DNA of 6,950 bases from Desulfobacterales bacterium. GTDB taxonomy: Bacteria; Desulfobacterota; Desulfobacteria; Desulfobacterales; Desulfosalsimonadaceae. The notes under the pieces are model-generated. The model did not search any database. It was not told where the DNA came from and saw only the letters and a list, made by a program, of their open reading frames with translations. Numbering within the stretch: the first letter of the stretch is position 1; every line of letters begins with the position of its first letter. Below are positions 1 through 6,850 of the stretch, in pieces. The DNA is taken from positions 1 through 6,950 of the forward strand of contig JAOZOL010000129.1 in the NCBI GenBank assembly GCA_029933295.1, read 5' to 3'. Both the position numbers and the translations under genes were made by a program.

Positions 1-59
1 GACAATGTATCAATAGAAAAATATCAATAAAATACAAAAAGTTATGTTATAATTTGAGA

Positions 60-1301
60 TTACCGGCGTTTTACAATAAATGTTTTAATGCGGTTCCCGT
101 CCATTTCATTGACGGTGATGAGATATTGATCAATGACGATCTGTTCCTTTTCTTTTGGAATTCTGCCGATCTGCTCCAGTATATAGCCGGAAAACGTTTC
201 ATACTCAGGAGATTGGGGGATTTGCATATGAATTTTTGTATTAATCGTTTCAATATCGGCTGCACCTAAAACCATCCATTCCTTGCTTCTGATTCGCACA
301 ACAGGCTGCTTGATAATATCTGTTTCATCGACAATATCACCGACAATGGCCTCTAAAACATCTTCAAGAGTAACAATGCCGGACACCTCTCCGTATTCAT
401 TCACCACAATGGAGGCATGATCCTTTCTTTTCTTAAACTGATTTAATAACTGGTCCAGTTTTTTATTCTCCGGCACAAAATAGGGTTCTCTCATGATTTT
501 TTCCAGATTCAGCGATCCGCTTGCATTAGCCTGTTGCCTGAATAAATCTTTGATGTTTACCATCCCGACGACATGATCAATGTCACCATCAATAACGGGA
601 ATTCGGGTAAAACCGGATTTTATAATTTTCTCAAGCTCGGGCTTTTCCCCCTTGTCGATAACAAACATATCCGCACTCGGCGTCATAATATGGGATACGC
701 TGATATCATCTAATTTGACAATGTTTGAAATAAGTTCCCTTTCATCCGGGTTAATCTGGCCTTCTTCATGAACAACTTCAACAAAGGACATCAATTCCTC
801 TTCAGTGGCAAATGGTACGGATTTTACACGCCCGGTCAGCTTGGGTATGAAATTTAATAATAAAATAATCGGGGAAAAAACATATGACAGCCAGTAAACA
901 GGAAAAATAACCGCTCTTGCGATCATGATATTGTTTTGGGTCGCAACCGATTTTGGAAAAATCTCTCCAAAGACAAGAATCAAAAAAGTCATAACACCTG
1001 TGGCAATGCCTACGGCAAGTCCGCCGGCATCAGCGCCATTATTACTTGAAAAATATTCAATCGAGATTGCGGTTGCCAGAGCCGAAGCGCCGATATTCAC
1101 CAGGTTATTTCCGATTAAAATGGTCGTGAGCAGTTTATGCGGCTCTTCTTTCATTTTCAAAATAAGCGCATTGGCATGACCGGATTTTTTGGCAATGAAT
1201 CTGGCTTTTGCCCTGTCGATGGAAAAAAGCGCGGTTTCTGATGATGAAAAAAAGCCGGATAATACCAGCAAAACAAACAATAAAATCAATTCACCTGTCA
1301 T
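60..1301 (-). CDS. CNNM/CorC (HlyC/CorC) family membrane protein with CBS pair
   Basis: Inner-membrane protein of 413 residues, the usual length for the HlyC/CorC (CNNM) family, whose members are linked to Mg2+/Co2+ export or resistance. Three parts are visible. The DUF21/CNNM membrane domain spans residues 1-160, with hydrophobic helices near 4-18, 60-80, 100-116 and 128-152, the family signature SSSETALFS at 19-27 and GEIFPK at 112-117. A pair of CBS domains, which in this family bind adenine nucleotides, lies at about 205-260 (starting HIMTP) and 268-325 (ending SGIVTLEDVLEAIVGDIVDE). A CorC_HlyC C-terminal domain covers about 338-413. The ATG start is supported by AGGAG (1311-1315) nine bases upstream. 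The gene is last in the run, 17 bases after the Fe-S gene, so it is probably co-transcribed. The family assignment is firm. The transported ion is not shown by the sequence, and the name HlyC (haemolysin) is historical. Confidence 0.93.
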   Translation of the reverse strand: MTGELILLFVLLVLSGFFSSSETALFSIDRAKARFIAKKSGHANALILKMKEEPHKLLTTILIGNNLVNIGASALATAISIEYFSSNNGADAGGLAVGIATGVMTFLILVFGEIFPKSVATQNNIMIARAVIFPVYWLSYVFSPIILLLNFIPKLTGRVKSVPFATEEELMSFVEVVHEEGQINPDERELISNIVKLDDISVSHIMTPSADMFVIDKGEKPELEKIIKSGFTRIPVIDGDIDHVVGMVNIKDLFRQQANASGSLNLEKIMREPYFVPENKKLDQLLNQFKKRKDHASIVVNEYGEVSGIVTLEDVLEAIVGDIVDETDIIKQPVVRIRSKEWMVLGAADIETINTKIHMQIPQSPEYETFSGYILEQIGRIPKEKEQIVIDQYLITVNEMDGNRIKTFIVKRR

Positions 1302-1318
1302 GCAAAATCACTCCTGTT

Positions 1319-2683
1319 TTATTTTTGTTTTGTCTTCATGAGCGGGACCATCACCTGAAATATTTTCTTGTATACGGTCTGAATGATCGGGACACCCAGG
1401 GCTTTTCTGATAAGTTTCAATAGAACAAATCGCCGGGGACGCCAGGGGCTCTTATCCAATGCAATCTCTTTAATCCGAAAACTGGAGCCGAACAGGCTTA
1501 ATATCATAATATACGAAATGATCGCAATCAGATCCCAGGCCCGGCGTACATGGTCTTTCGGATAATTGAGCTTCTCGCCCATGGCCATGCGCTGAATTTC
1601 AACAATGTGATAAATATCGAGTTTACTACCAAACAATTCCCTGGCAGTCCACAATAAATACAGGCAGCCGCCGCAGTAACTCACCATGGCGTCAGCGCCG
1701 GTTGCTTCAGCTTCCTTGATCTTCTTTTCAGCCACATGCATTATATCAAAAAGAATATGGATCGGCCGGGTCCAGGAAGCGCCTGCCCCAAAGCCGCAGC
1801 AAAGCGAACATTCACGGATGTGTTCCATTTCAACAATTTCACACCCCGTGCGTTTAAGAATCTCCCTGGGAGGGTCCCAGTATTGCCCGCCACCGGCTTT
1901 TGAGTAGCAATTATCGTGGACGGTTACGCGAAGGCTGAGTGGATGCGTAATTTGAATCTCGTGTTGATCAATTTTTTCCAGCAGCCATTGATGGAAATTG
2001 ACCACTTTAAAATCCTGGGGGGTATTCATCTCCTTGGGCAGAACATCCGTGATCATCCAATGAACCGCATCTATCAGGGGGACGATCGTTTTCACACCCC
2101 ACCCCTGAAAATCATCCCGGCATTTTTCACCGATTCTGCGCACTACGTCAAGATACCCGCCCTGGTACAGATAAGCCCCGCACTCCCAGTGATCCAGCAA
2201 ATCCACCGGCGTAAAATAATCAAGCAGGCGACTTCCGCCGATGACAAACGGCAGGAGATGGACATAATTTCCGATTAAAAGCACATCCCCCGAAGGCTTT
2301 CGCGTCATCCAGTCGTTAATCCAGTTTTTTTCTTCCAAAGTCAAAAACATATCCAGCAATTGCCAGATATTTAAATCCATTGTCGGGCATACGAATCGAT
2401 AAATATAAGGCGCACCACGTTTATTGTACAGATCATTCCAGCGTTCAAGAATTAATTGATAAGGTTTGCAGTCATGGGGGCAAAAATGATTGCAGGAACG
2501 GCATGTGGTGCACAGCGACAGAACATATCGGCCTTCATTTCCATTAATCAAGGACTCAATCTCCTGTTTTGCCACATCAATGGGCAAAGAAAGCTCCGGA
2601 CACTGATGAAAACATTCACCGCATCGCGTGCATGCATCTACATTGAATATCTGCGTATTTCGATCATCAGTAATGGATTTCAT
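1319..2683 (-). CDS. (Fe-S)-binding CCG-domain protein, HdrD/GlpC-like
   Basis: Probable cytoplasmic electron-transfer protein of 454 residues. The N-terminus is a two-cluster ferredoxin module: C18, C21, C24, C28 followed by P, then C58, C61, C64, C68 followed by P, each a 4Fe-4S ligand set. The second half carries a clear CCG domain: HDNCYS, then DPPREILKRTG, then C292-S-L-C295-C296-G, then C337-G-G-C340. This is the motif series of HdrB/HdrD, GlpC and glycolate-oxidase Fe-S subunits, where CCG cysteines bind a catalytic or non-cubane cluster. The first CCG repeat is degenerate (WECGAYLYQGG), so only one CCG site looks intact. After about residue 365 comes a tail of some 85 residues with a hydrophobic stretch near 381-397 (LIAIISYIMILSLFG) and many basic residues, possibly for membrane contact. 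No flavin or dehydrogenase subunit is adjacent, so the substrate is unknown. The ATG start has AGAGGGG (2687-2693) three bases upstream. It lies 48 bases after the RND gene. Confidence 0.85.
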   Translation of the reverse strand: MKSITDDRNTQIFNVDACTRCGECFHQCPELSLPIDVAKQEIESLINGNEGRYVLSLCTTCRSCNHFCPHDCKPYQLILERWNDLYNKRGAPYIYRFVCPTMDLNIWQLLDMFLTLEEKNWINDWMTRKPSGDVLLIGNYVHLLPFVIGGSRLLDYFTPVDLLDHWECGAYLYQGGYLDVVRRIGEKCRDDFQGWGVKTIVPLIDAVHWMITDVLPKEMNTPQDFKVVNFHQWLLEKIDQHEIQITHPLSLRVTVHDNCYSKAGGGQYWDPPREILKRTGCEIVEMEHIRECSLCCGFGAGASWTRPIHILFDIMHVAEKKIKEAEATGADAMVSYCGGCLYLLWTARELFGSKLDIYHIVEIQRMAMGEKLNYPKDHVRRAWDLIAIISYIMILSLFGSSFRIKEIALDKSPWRPRRFVLLKLIRKALGVPIIQTVYKKIFQVMVPLMKTKQK

Positions 2684-2731
2684 ATTCCCCTCTTTTGTAA
2701 ATACATTATCTGAATTTTAAAAAAGTAATCT

Positions 2732-5251
2732 TTATGAAAACTCGGATCCAAAGGGTTTTATAAGAATAATCAGAGCCGGCAAAAGCGTCAGAGCGGAAGT
2801 GATCGCGATCAACATGGCCAACCCGGTCAGCAGACCGAACAGAATACTGGGGATAAAATTTGATAAAACCAATATTGAAAAACCGATAATCACCGTGACG
2901 GAAGTGTAAAACATGGCATAACCGATGCTTTCGTGACTTCGATGCATGGCCTGAATATAATTGCCATCAATTTTAATCTCTTCCTTAAACCGGTGGATAT
3001 AATGAATCGTATCATCCACGGCAATCCCCACGCTGATCGAGGCAATGGTGATGGTCATCATATCCAGGGGCAGATTCATCCATCCCATGGCCCCGAGAAC
3101 CACCCCGATGGACAACAAATTGGGAAATATGGCGATAATTGCCAGGTAAAAAGACCTGAAAAGAATTAAAAACATTATCGTCAGCGCCAGGAGAACGATA
3201 CCCAGTGTCTCGATCTGGGAGGTAAAAAGGCTCTGGAGCATGTTGTTATAAAGCACCATCATCCCTGTAAGATGAACATTTTTTTCCGGATATCCCAAAT
3301 CATTGGTGAGATCATGCCGGATTTTATTTAACAACTCGTTTCGTCTCAGTGTCTTTTCGGAATCCCGGACACGCAGGGTTAAACGGACTTCATTATTTTC
3401 AACTGATGCATAAGGCTTTACCAGAAGGTCCTTGTACTTATCCGGAAGTTCATTATAAACCAATGACAATTCAAAACTGTCCAGGGGCTTTCCGCCATTT
3501 AATTTTGTCGCAATTTTCATCATTGTCCCTAAAGACAATACCTTTCCGGTCTCATGCAAACCATCCAGATAATTATGAACTTCCAGGACCTTATCCATTT
3601 TGTAGGGTGTGAACCAGTATTGCTTTGTGCTTTCCCCACCGTCATCATCAAATTCATCAAATTCATCAAATTCGTCCGGAACGGCTGTTTCTTCGTTCAA
3701 TCCAACCGCCGGTTCCGGTTCATCATCAAAATCAATTATAACATCTAATGGGGTTGTCCCTCCGAGCTGCTGGTCAATGACCGTCATTCCCTTGTATATC
3801 TCGGTTGATTTTTTAAAATAATTAATAAATGAATTTTCAACAACCAGCCGGGAAATACCGATAACGCTGAAAAAAAAGGCGACGGCGCACATTACCAGAA
3901 TCCATTTTCCACGAAATTCCGTTAAACGGGCCATAAACATTATTAAGGAATGACTTGTATTGGCCGCAGACGGCGGCTCGGTTTTTTTATACAGGACCAA
4001 TCCGGCGGGAAAAAACAAAAAAGTCAGTGTCAGTGACACCGCAATACCCGCCATCATCATTAATCCAAAATTAACTACCGGCACAATATCGCATGAAACC
4101 AGAGAACCAAAACCCGCGATGGTCGTTATTGCTGAATAAAGAATCGGAACCAGCATCAGACGCACGGTTTCTCCCACCAGATCCCGCTGATCATTATCCG
4201 GATTCTGCGTCAGCAACTCCCGATATCTAACAACCAGATGAATGGTATAGGACATGGTAATAATCAATTGAAGTGAGATAAAATTTGAAGAAATGACGGT
4301 GACCTTCCAACCGGAGAGGCCCAGCAGGCCGAGCATCGCAATTGCTGAAAATGAGCAGCAGATCATCGGAAGAACCACCCAGCGCAGTTTTCTGAAAATA
4401 ATTCCCATCGTCAGGATCAGAAAGAAAAAAACACCTATACCGAATACTTTTAAATCATTTTTAACAAAACTGATCAGATCATCCGCAATCATGCTGATGC
4501 CGCCCAAAAAAAGACCGGCATCCCCCCGGTACTTATCCATTATCGCACGGATTTGGGCGATATCTTTATGACGGGTTTGATTCCATAATTCATTATGTGC
4601 GTCCAGGTTTCTGACCACGTGATCATAGGCGACAGATTCCTCATCCGTCAGCCCGTCTGCAGCAGCCTTGTCCCGAAGCTGATTACGCCGCCGGATCAAA
4701 TCCTGAAAAATGGTATCAATCTTGAAATTAACCTGAATCGCAGTGGTTTTTAAATCCGGACTGACAAGAAGATTACGAAAAAGCGGGCTGTTTTTCAGCT
4801 CAATTCGGGCAAGTTCCCGATCAACACCAGGGGACGCCAAGGTTCGGAGTTCTCCAGCCAGCTCACCAATGGGCATCGGCGGGCTTTCCAACAGGGGAAC
4901 GTCCAGAAGTGTAATAACGGATTCAACCCGTTCCATTGCTTTAATTTCGTCCCGAAGGCTTTTAATTTGAGCAAGGACTTGATCCGACAGCAGATCCGCT
5001 TTGGGAGAATAAGCAATAAATAAAAAATCTTCAACGCCGTATCGTGCGGAGATCTCACGGGCATATCGGAGAGACGCGTCATTTTCCTGCATTAAAGTTT
5101 CGGCAGATGCATCGATTTTAAAATCTTTTGAGAAATAGCCGAGTGTTGCAACCACACATAACAAACAGGCAATCACCCGCCGGGGATGACGGATGATTAT
5201 TTTATTAAAAAAACGGACAACCACTGAATCCGGCGTTAGCATTTTATACAA
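2732..5251 (-). CDS. RND superfamily (MMPL/HpnN-like) exporter
   Basis: Inner-membrane exporter of 839 residues with the duplicated RND/MMPL plan. TM1 is near 24-41, a periplasmic domain spans about 42-265, and TM2-6 lie at about 269-286, 291-312, 319-341, 366-388 and 395-420. TM7 is near 447-468, a second periplasmic domain spans about 470-678, and TM8-12 lie at about 682-699, 702-722, 730-750, 780-798 and 803-832. The second half has the proton-relay style motif GIAVDD with D746 and D747 in TM10. The matching place in TM4 reads TMSYTIH, with no acidic residue. The second periplasmic domain holds a very acidic segment at about 507-541 that includes DEFDEFDEF at 526-534. The frame opens with TTG at 5251; an in-frame ATG at 5242 would remove three residues. 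The gene follows mlaC by 7 bases. By family and context (MlaC/HpnM-like neighbour) a lipid or hydrophobic cargo is likely. This is inference; HpnN itself moves hopanoids, and no hopanoid gene is in view. Confidence 0.9.
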   Translation of the reverse strand: MYKMLTPDSVVVRFFNKIIIRHPRRVIACLLCVVATLGYFSKDFKIDASAETLMQENDASLRYAREISARYGVEDFLFIAYSPKADLLSDQVLAQIKSLRDEIKAMERVESVITLLDVPLLESPPMPIGELAGELRTLASPGVDRELARIELKNSPLFRNLLVSPDLKTTAIQVNFKIDTIFQDLIRRRNQLRDKAAADGLTDEESVAYDHVVRNLDAHNELWNQTRHKDIAQIRAIMDKYRGDAGLFLGGISMIADDLISFVKNDLKVFGIGVFFFLILTMGIIFRKLRWVVLPMICCSFSAIAMLGLLGLSGWKVTVISSNFISLQLIITMSYTIHLVVRYRELLTQNPDNDQRDLVGETVRLMLVPILYSAITTIAGFGSLVSCDIVPVVNFGLMMMAGIAVSLTLTFLFFPAGLVLYKKTEPPSAANTSHSLIMFMARLTEFRGKWILVMCAVAFFFSVIGISRLVVENSFINYFKKSTEIYKGMTVIDQQLGGTTPLDVIIDFDDEPEPAVGLNEETAVPDEFDEFDEFDDDGGESTKQYWFTPYKMDKVLEVHNYLDGLHETGKVLSLGTMMKIATKLNGGKPLDSFELSLVYNELPDKYKDLLVKPYASVENNEVRLTLRVRDSEKTLRRNELLNKIRHDLTNDLGYPEKNVHLTGMMVLYNNMLQSLFTSQIETLGIVLLALTIMFLILFRSFYLAIIAIFPNLLSIGVVLGAMGWMNLPLDMMTITIASISVGIAVDDTIHYIHRFKEEIKIDGNYIQAMHRSHESIGYAMFYTSVTVIIGFSILVLSNFIPSILFGLLTGLAMLIAITSALTLLPALIILIKPFGSEFS
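3650..3676 (-). repeat. 9-base tandem repeat encoding DEFDEFDEF in the RND gene
   Basis: Three 9-base units on the plus strand: aaattcatc twice, then aaattcgtc with one change. On the coding strand they read DEF three times (residues 526-534), followed by DDDGG. The unit is the same as one in the mlaA repeat at 6484-6492. Confidence 0.85.
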
Positions 5252-5254
5252 CAG

Positions 5255-5260
5255 CCCCTT
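5255..5260 (-). promoter_or_regulatory. Ribosome binding site of the RND gene, overlapping mlaC stop
   Basis: AAGGGG on the minus strand overlaps the mlaC TAA stop (5259-5261). It lies 3 bases before the TTG at 5251 and 12 bases before the alternative ATG at 5242. The spacing is short for the TTG and long for the ATG, so the start is not settled, but TTG is slightly favoured. The overlap with the stop codon suggests translational coupling with mlaC. Confidence 0.5.
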
Positions 5261-5843
5261 ATTTTACGTCGGTTTTTTTCAATTCCGTCAGCAGGTCTTC
5301 CGCCGTCCCGGTTTTCAAGACCTCCGAGAACTGGCCCTGATAGCTTTTAACAAGGCTGAGACCGTTAACCTCTACATCATAGACCTTCCAACCATCGCTG
5401 GATGAATAAAACTTGTATAACATTTCAAGAGGCTTGTCATTTGTCTCGACTAAAATCGGAACGTATATTTTATTCCTCCGTACAAATGCCGGTTTATAAT
5501 CGACCTTGACACAACAATACATTGAACTTCTTTCACTATATGATTTTTCCAATCGCGCAACAAAAAGATCGACGAATTCTTTCTGCTGACTTTTATTCAA
5601 CTTCCCCCAGTTGGTTTTACCCAACGTCAGTTTGGCCATGAGCTTGAAATCGATGATCGGCCCGACGATATCCATAATGCGATTTTTAATGACCTGTTCA
5701 TCAACATTTTTTTCCTCAAGGACCTTTAAAACCGCCTCGGTTTTTTCCTTTAACAAATTTGCAACCGTGTCCTTCTGATCCGCCATCACCGGAAAGGCCA
5801 ACCATAGCAGGCACAACAGGGCAATTAATACGCTTTTCATCAT
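5259..5843 (-). CDS. mlaC: MlaC/Ttg2D/HpnM-family periplasmic lipid-binding protein
   Basis: Periplasmic lipid carrier of 194 residues, close to the usual length of about 200. In the Mla pathway MlaC shuttles phospholipid between the outer-membrane MlaA complex and the inner membrane. A Sec signal peptide is clear: MMKS, then a hydrophobic core at about 5-18, then VMA at 19-21 as the likely cleavage site before DQ. The mature part carries the family pattern DFKLMAKLTLG, then W and a QQKEFVDLF segment, an SY near the middle, and the C-terminal GWKVYDVEVNGLSLVKSYQGQF. A YCC pair occurs in the middle of the mature protein, which is unusual enough to note but may have no role. The start is ATG at 5843; AGAGGA (5849-5854) lies 5 bases upstream inside the mlaA end. 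An adjacent second ATG at 5840 is possible. It sits one base after mlaA and 7 bases before the RND gene, so coupling is likely. HpnM is a member of the same family, so the symbol mlaC is a family-level label. Confidence 0.9.
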   Translation of the reverse strand: MMKSVLIALLCLLWLAFPVMADQKDTVANLLKEKTEAVLKVLEEKNVDEQVIKNRIMDIVGPIIDFKLMAKLTLGKTNWGKLNKSQQKEFVDLFVARLEKSYSERSSMYCCVKVDYKPAFVRRNKIYVPILVETNDKPLEMLYKFYSSSDGWKVYDVEVNGLSLVKSYQGQFSEVLKTGTAEDLLTELKKTDVK

Positions 5844-5844
5844 T

Positions 5845-6687
5845 TTATTCCTCTATCTCTTTGAGTCGTTTTGTTTCATAAGCATTCCGTAATAAAATAT
5901 ACAAATCCAGCGCATCTTTTTTCAGATCTTCATACTGATCAATATAAAAGGATGTCGCGTTTATAACCTTTATTCCATAGACCGCCACACTAGTCCCAGG
6001 TTCGTCTATATAAATTACCGGGTCTAAAAAGTAATCCGGCAGCTTGCCGATTGTATCCCGAAGATTTGAGGGCCCCAGCAACGGCAGCACAATATGAAAT
6101 CCGCTGCCGACCCCATAATATCCCAGCGTTTGGCCAAAATCTTCCGAACAGGATTCCAGTTCCAGCCATGATCGGGCAGGATCAAACAACCCTAAAATAC
6201 CGGTGGTCGTATTCACGCCAAACCTTGCGGCTTCGACTCCTGCCTGTTTTACTTTTAATTGCAGTAAATTGTTAACAAACCGGACAGGAAATCCCAGATT
6301 GTTGAAAAATTTAGCCAGAGACTTGCGCACCGGTTCCCGGATAATAAAACTGTATCCCCGGGCAACCGGCTTCATAAACCAAATATAAATTTTATCATTC
6401 ACCTGGGTCATAAACCGGTTGTAGGCGATTAAAGGGTCATGGATTTCCGTTACGTCCTGATCATTAAATTCAACAAACTCTCCAAATTCATCAAACTCAT
6501 CGAATTCATCTTCATCTATTTCAGGATTTTCAAGATTTTCAGGATTCTCAAACATATCACTCAGGGCATTACCGGACATTGACCCAATGGGGATATCTGC
6601 AAACCCGTATGAAGGCATACTCAAAATCAAAAAAATACCGCATATAAAATACCGAAGGGCCAATAATTTAAATCGATTGCATTGCAT
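5845..6687 (-). CDS. mlaA: MlaA/VacJ family outer-membrane lipid asymmetry protein
   Basis: Outer-membrane protein that in the Mla pathway removes mislocalised phospholipid from the outer leaflet. Numbering from the ATG at 6687 gives 280 residues. An in-frame TTG two codons upstream (6693) is also possible; AGAG near 6698-6701 is close to either. Residues 1-30 form a signal peptide ending YGFA before DIP. No lipobox cysteine is seen, unlike E. coli MlaA. Residues 47-55 are ENP/ENL triplets and 60-74 are five xEF triplets (DEFDEFDEFGEFVEF), a low-complexity acidic linker. The family domain starts at about 84 (DPLIAYNRF) and shows KPVARGY (106-112), a PVRKSLAKFFNNLGFP segment, VNNLLQLK, RFGVNTTTGILGLFDPA (155-171), DFGQTLGYYGVG (183-194) and LPLLGPSNLRD (201-211). 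The rest is a helical tail rich in charged residues. First gene of the run; mlaC begins one base after its stop. The family call is firm, and the unusual N-terminal region is seen directly. Confidence 0.92.
   Translation of the reverse strand: MQCNRFKLLALRYFICGIFLILSMPSYGFADIPIGSMSGNALSDMFENPENLENPEIDEDEFDEFDEFGEFVEFNDQDVTEIHDPLIAYNRFMTQVNDKIYIWFMKPVARGYSFIIREPVRKSLAKFFNNLGFPVRFVNNLLQLKVKQAGVEAARFGVNTTTGILGLFDPARSWLELESCSEDFGQTLGYYGVGSGFHIVLPLLGPSNLRDTIGKLPDYFLDPVIYIDEPGTSVAVYGIKVINATSFYIDQYEDLKKDALDLYILLRNAYETKRLKEIEE
6466..6510 (-). repeat. 9-base tandem repeat encoding xEF triplets in mlaA
   Basis: Five consecutive 9-base units, on the plus strand aaattcaac, aaactctcc, aaattcatc, aaactcatc, gaattcatc. 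On the coding strand they give DEF, DEF, DEF, GEF, VEF. The units are imperfect but keep length 9, so gain or loss of a unit would keep the frame. Confidence 0.85.
6521..6547 (-). repeat. 9-base tandem repeat encoding ENP/ENL triplets in mlaA
   Basis: Three consecutive 9-base units, on the plus strand tcaggattt, tcaagattt, tcaggattc. They encode ENP, ENL, ENP at about residues 47-55 of MlaA. This repeat lies 10 bases from the xEF repeat and shares its unit length but not its sequence. Confidence 0.8.
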
Positions 6688-6807
6688 TGTCAAATCGCTC
6701 TGTTAGTGTCTTAGATATGAAAACCAAATTGCTCAAAATACACCCACGCCAGGCCAAATTAATACAGAAACACGCACAAAATATCGATTTGTGTAACGTA
6801 ATTTTAA

Positions 6808-6836
6808 TTTTTACCATAGATTAACAATAAATTCAA
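6808..6836 (-). promoter_or_regulatory. Weak candidate sigma-70 promoter for the mlaA run
   Basis: In the 172-base non-coding stretch before mlaA, the minus strand has TTGAAT (6831-6836) and, 17 bases on, TAAAAA (6808-6813). Each matches 4 of 6 consensus bases. It would give a leader of about 110 bases. The region is AT-rich, so chance matches are likely. No sigma-54 pattern or clear operator was seen. Confidence 0.22.
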
Positions 6837-6850
6837 TGAGATTAGTACCT

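Noticed and set aside
1..59. Possible terminator after the CorC-like gene
   Set aside because: The stretch is AT-rich with A/T runs, but no stable GC-containing stem is visible before a T-run in the direction of transcription.
1916..2278. Open plus-strand frame of 120 codons inside the Fe-S gene
   Set aside because: It lies fully antisense to a gene with clear family motifs, has no recognisable domain, and has no supporting context.
2684..2731. Promoter or terminator between the RND and Fe-S genes
   Set aside because: Only 48 bases, AT-rich, no hairpin and no convincing -35/-10 pair; only the AGAGGGG ribosome site is clear.
3609..3821. Plus-strand frame with a serine/asparagine-rich run
   Set aside because: The low-complexity run is the antisense reading of the 9-base repeat in the RND gene, so it is a shadow and not a protein.
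4795..5082. Minus-strand frame of 95 codons in another phase within the RND gene
   Set aside because: Overlaps the conserved first periplasmic domain of the RND protein and shows no family features.
6735..6760. Possible sigma-54 site around TTGGCCTGGC on the minus strand
   Set aside because: The GG and GC elements do not occur at the required 10-base spacing.
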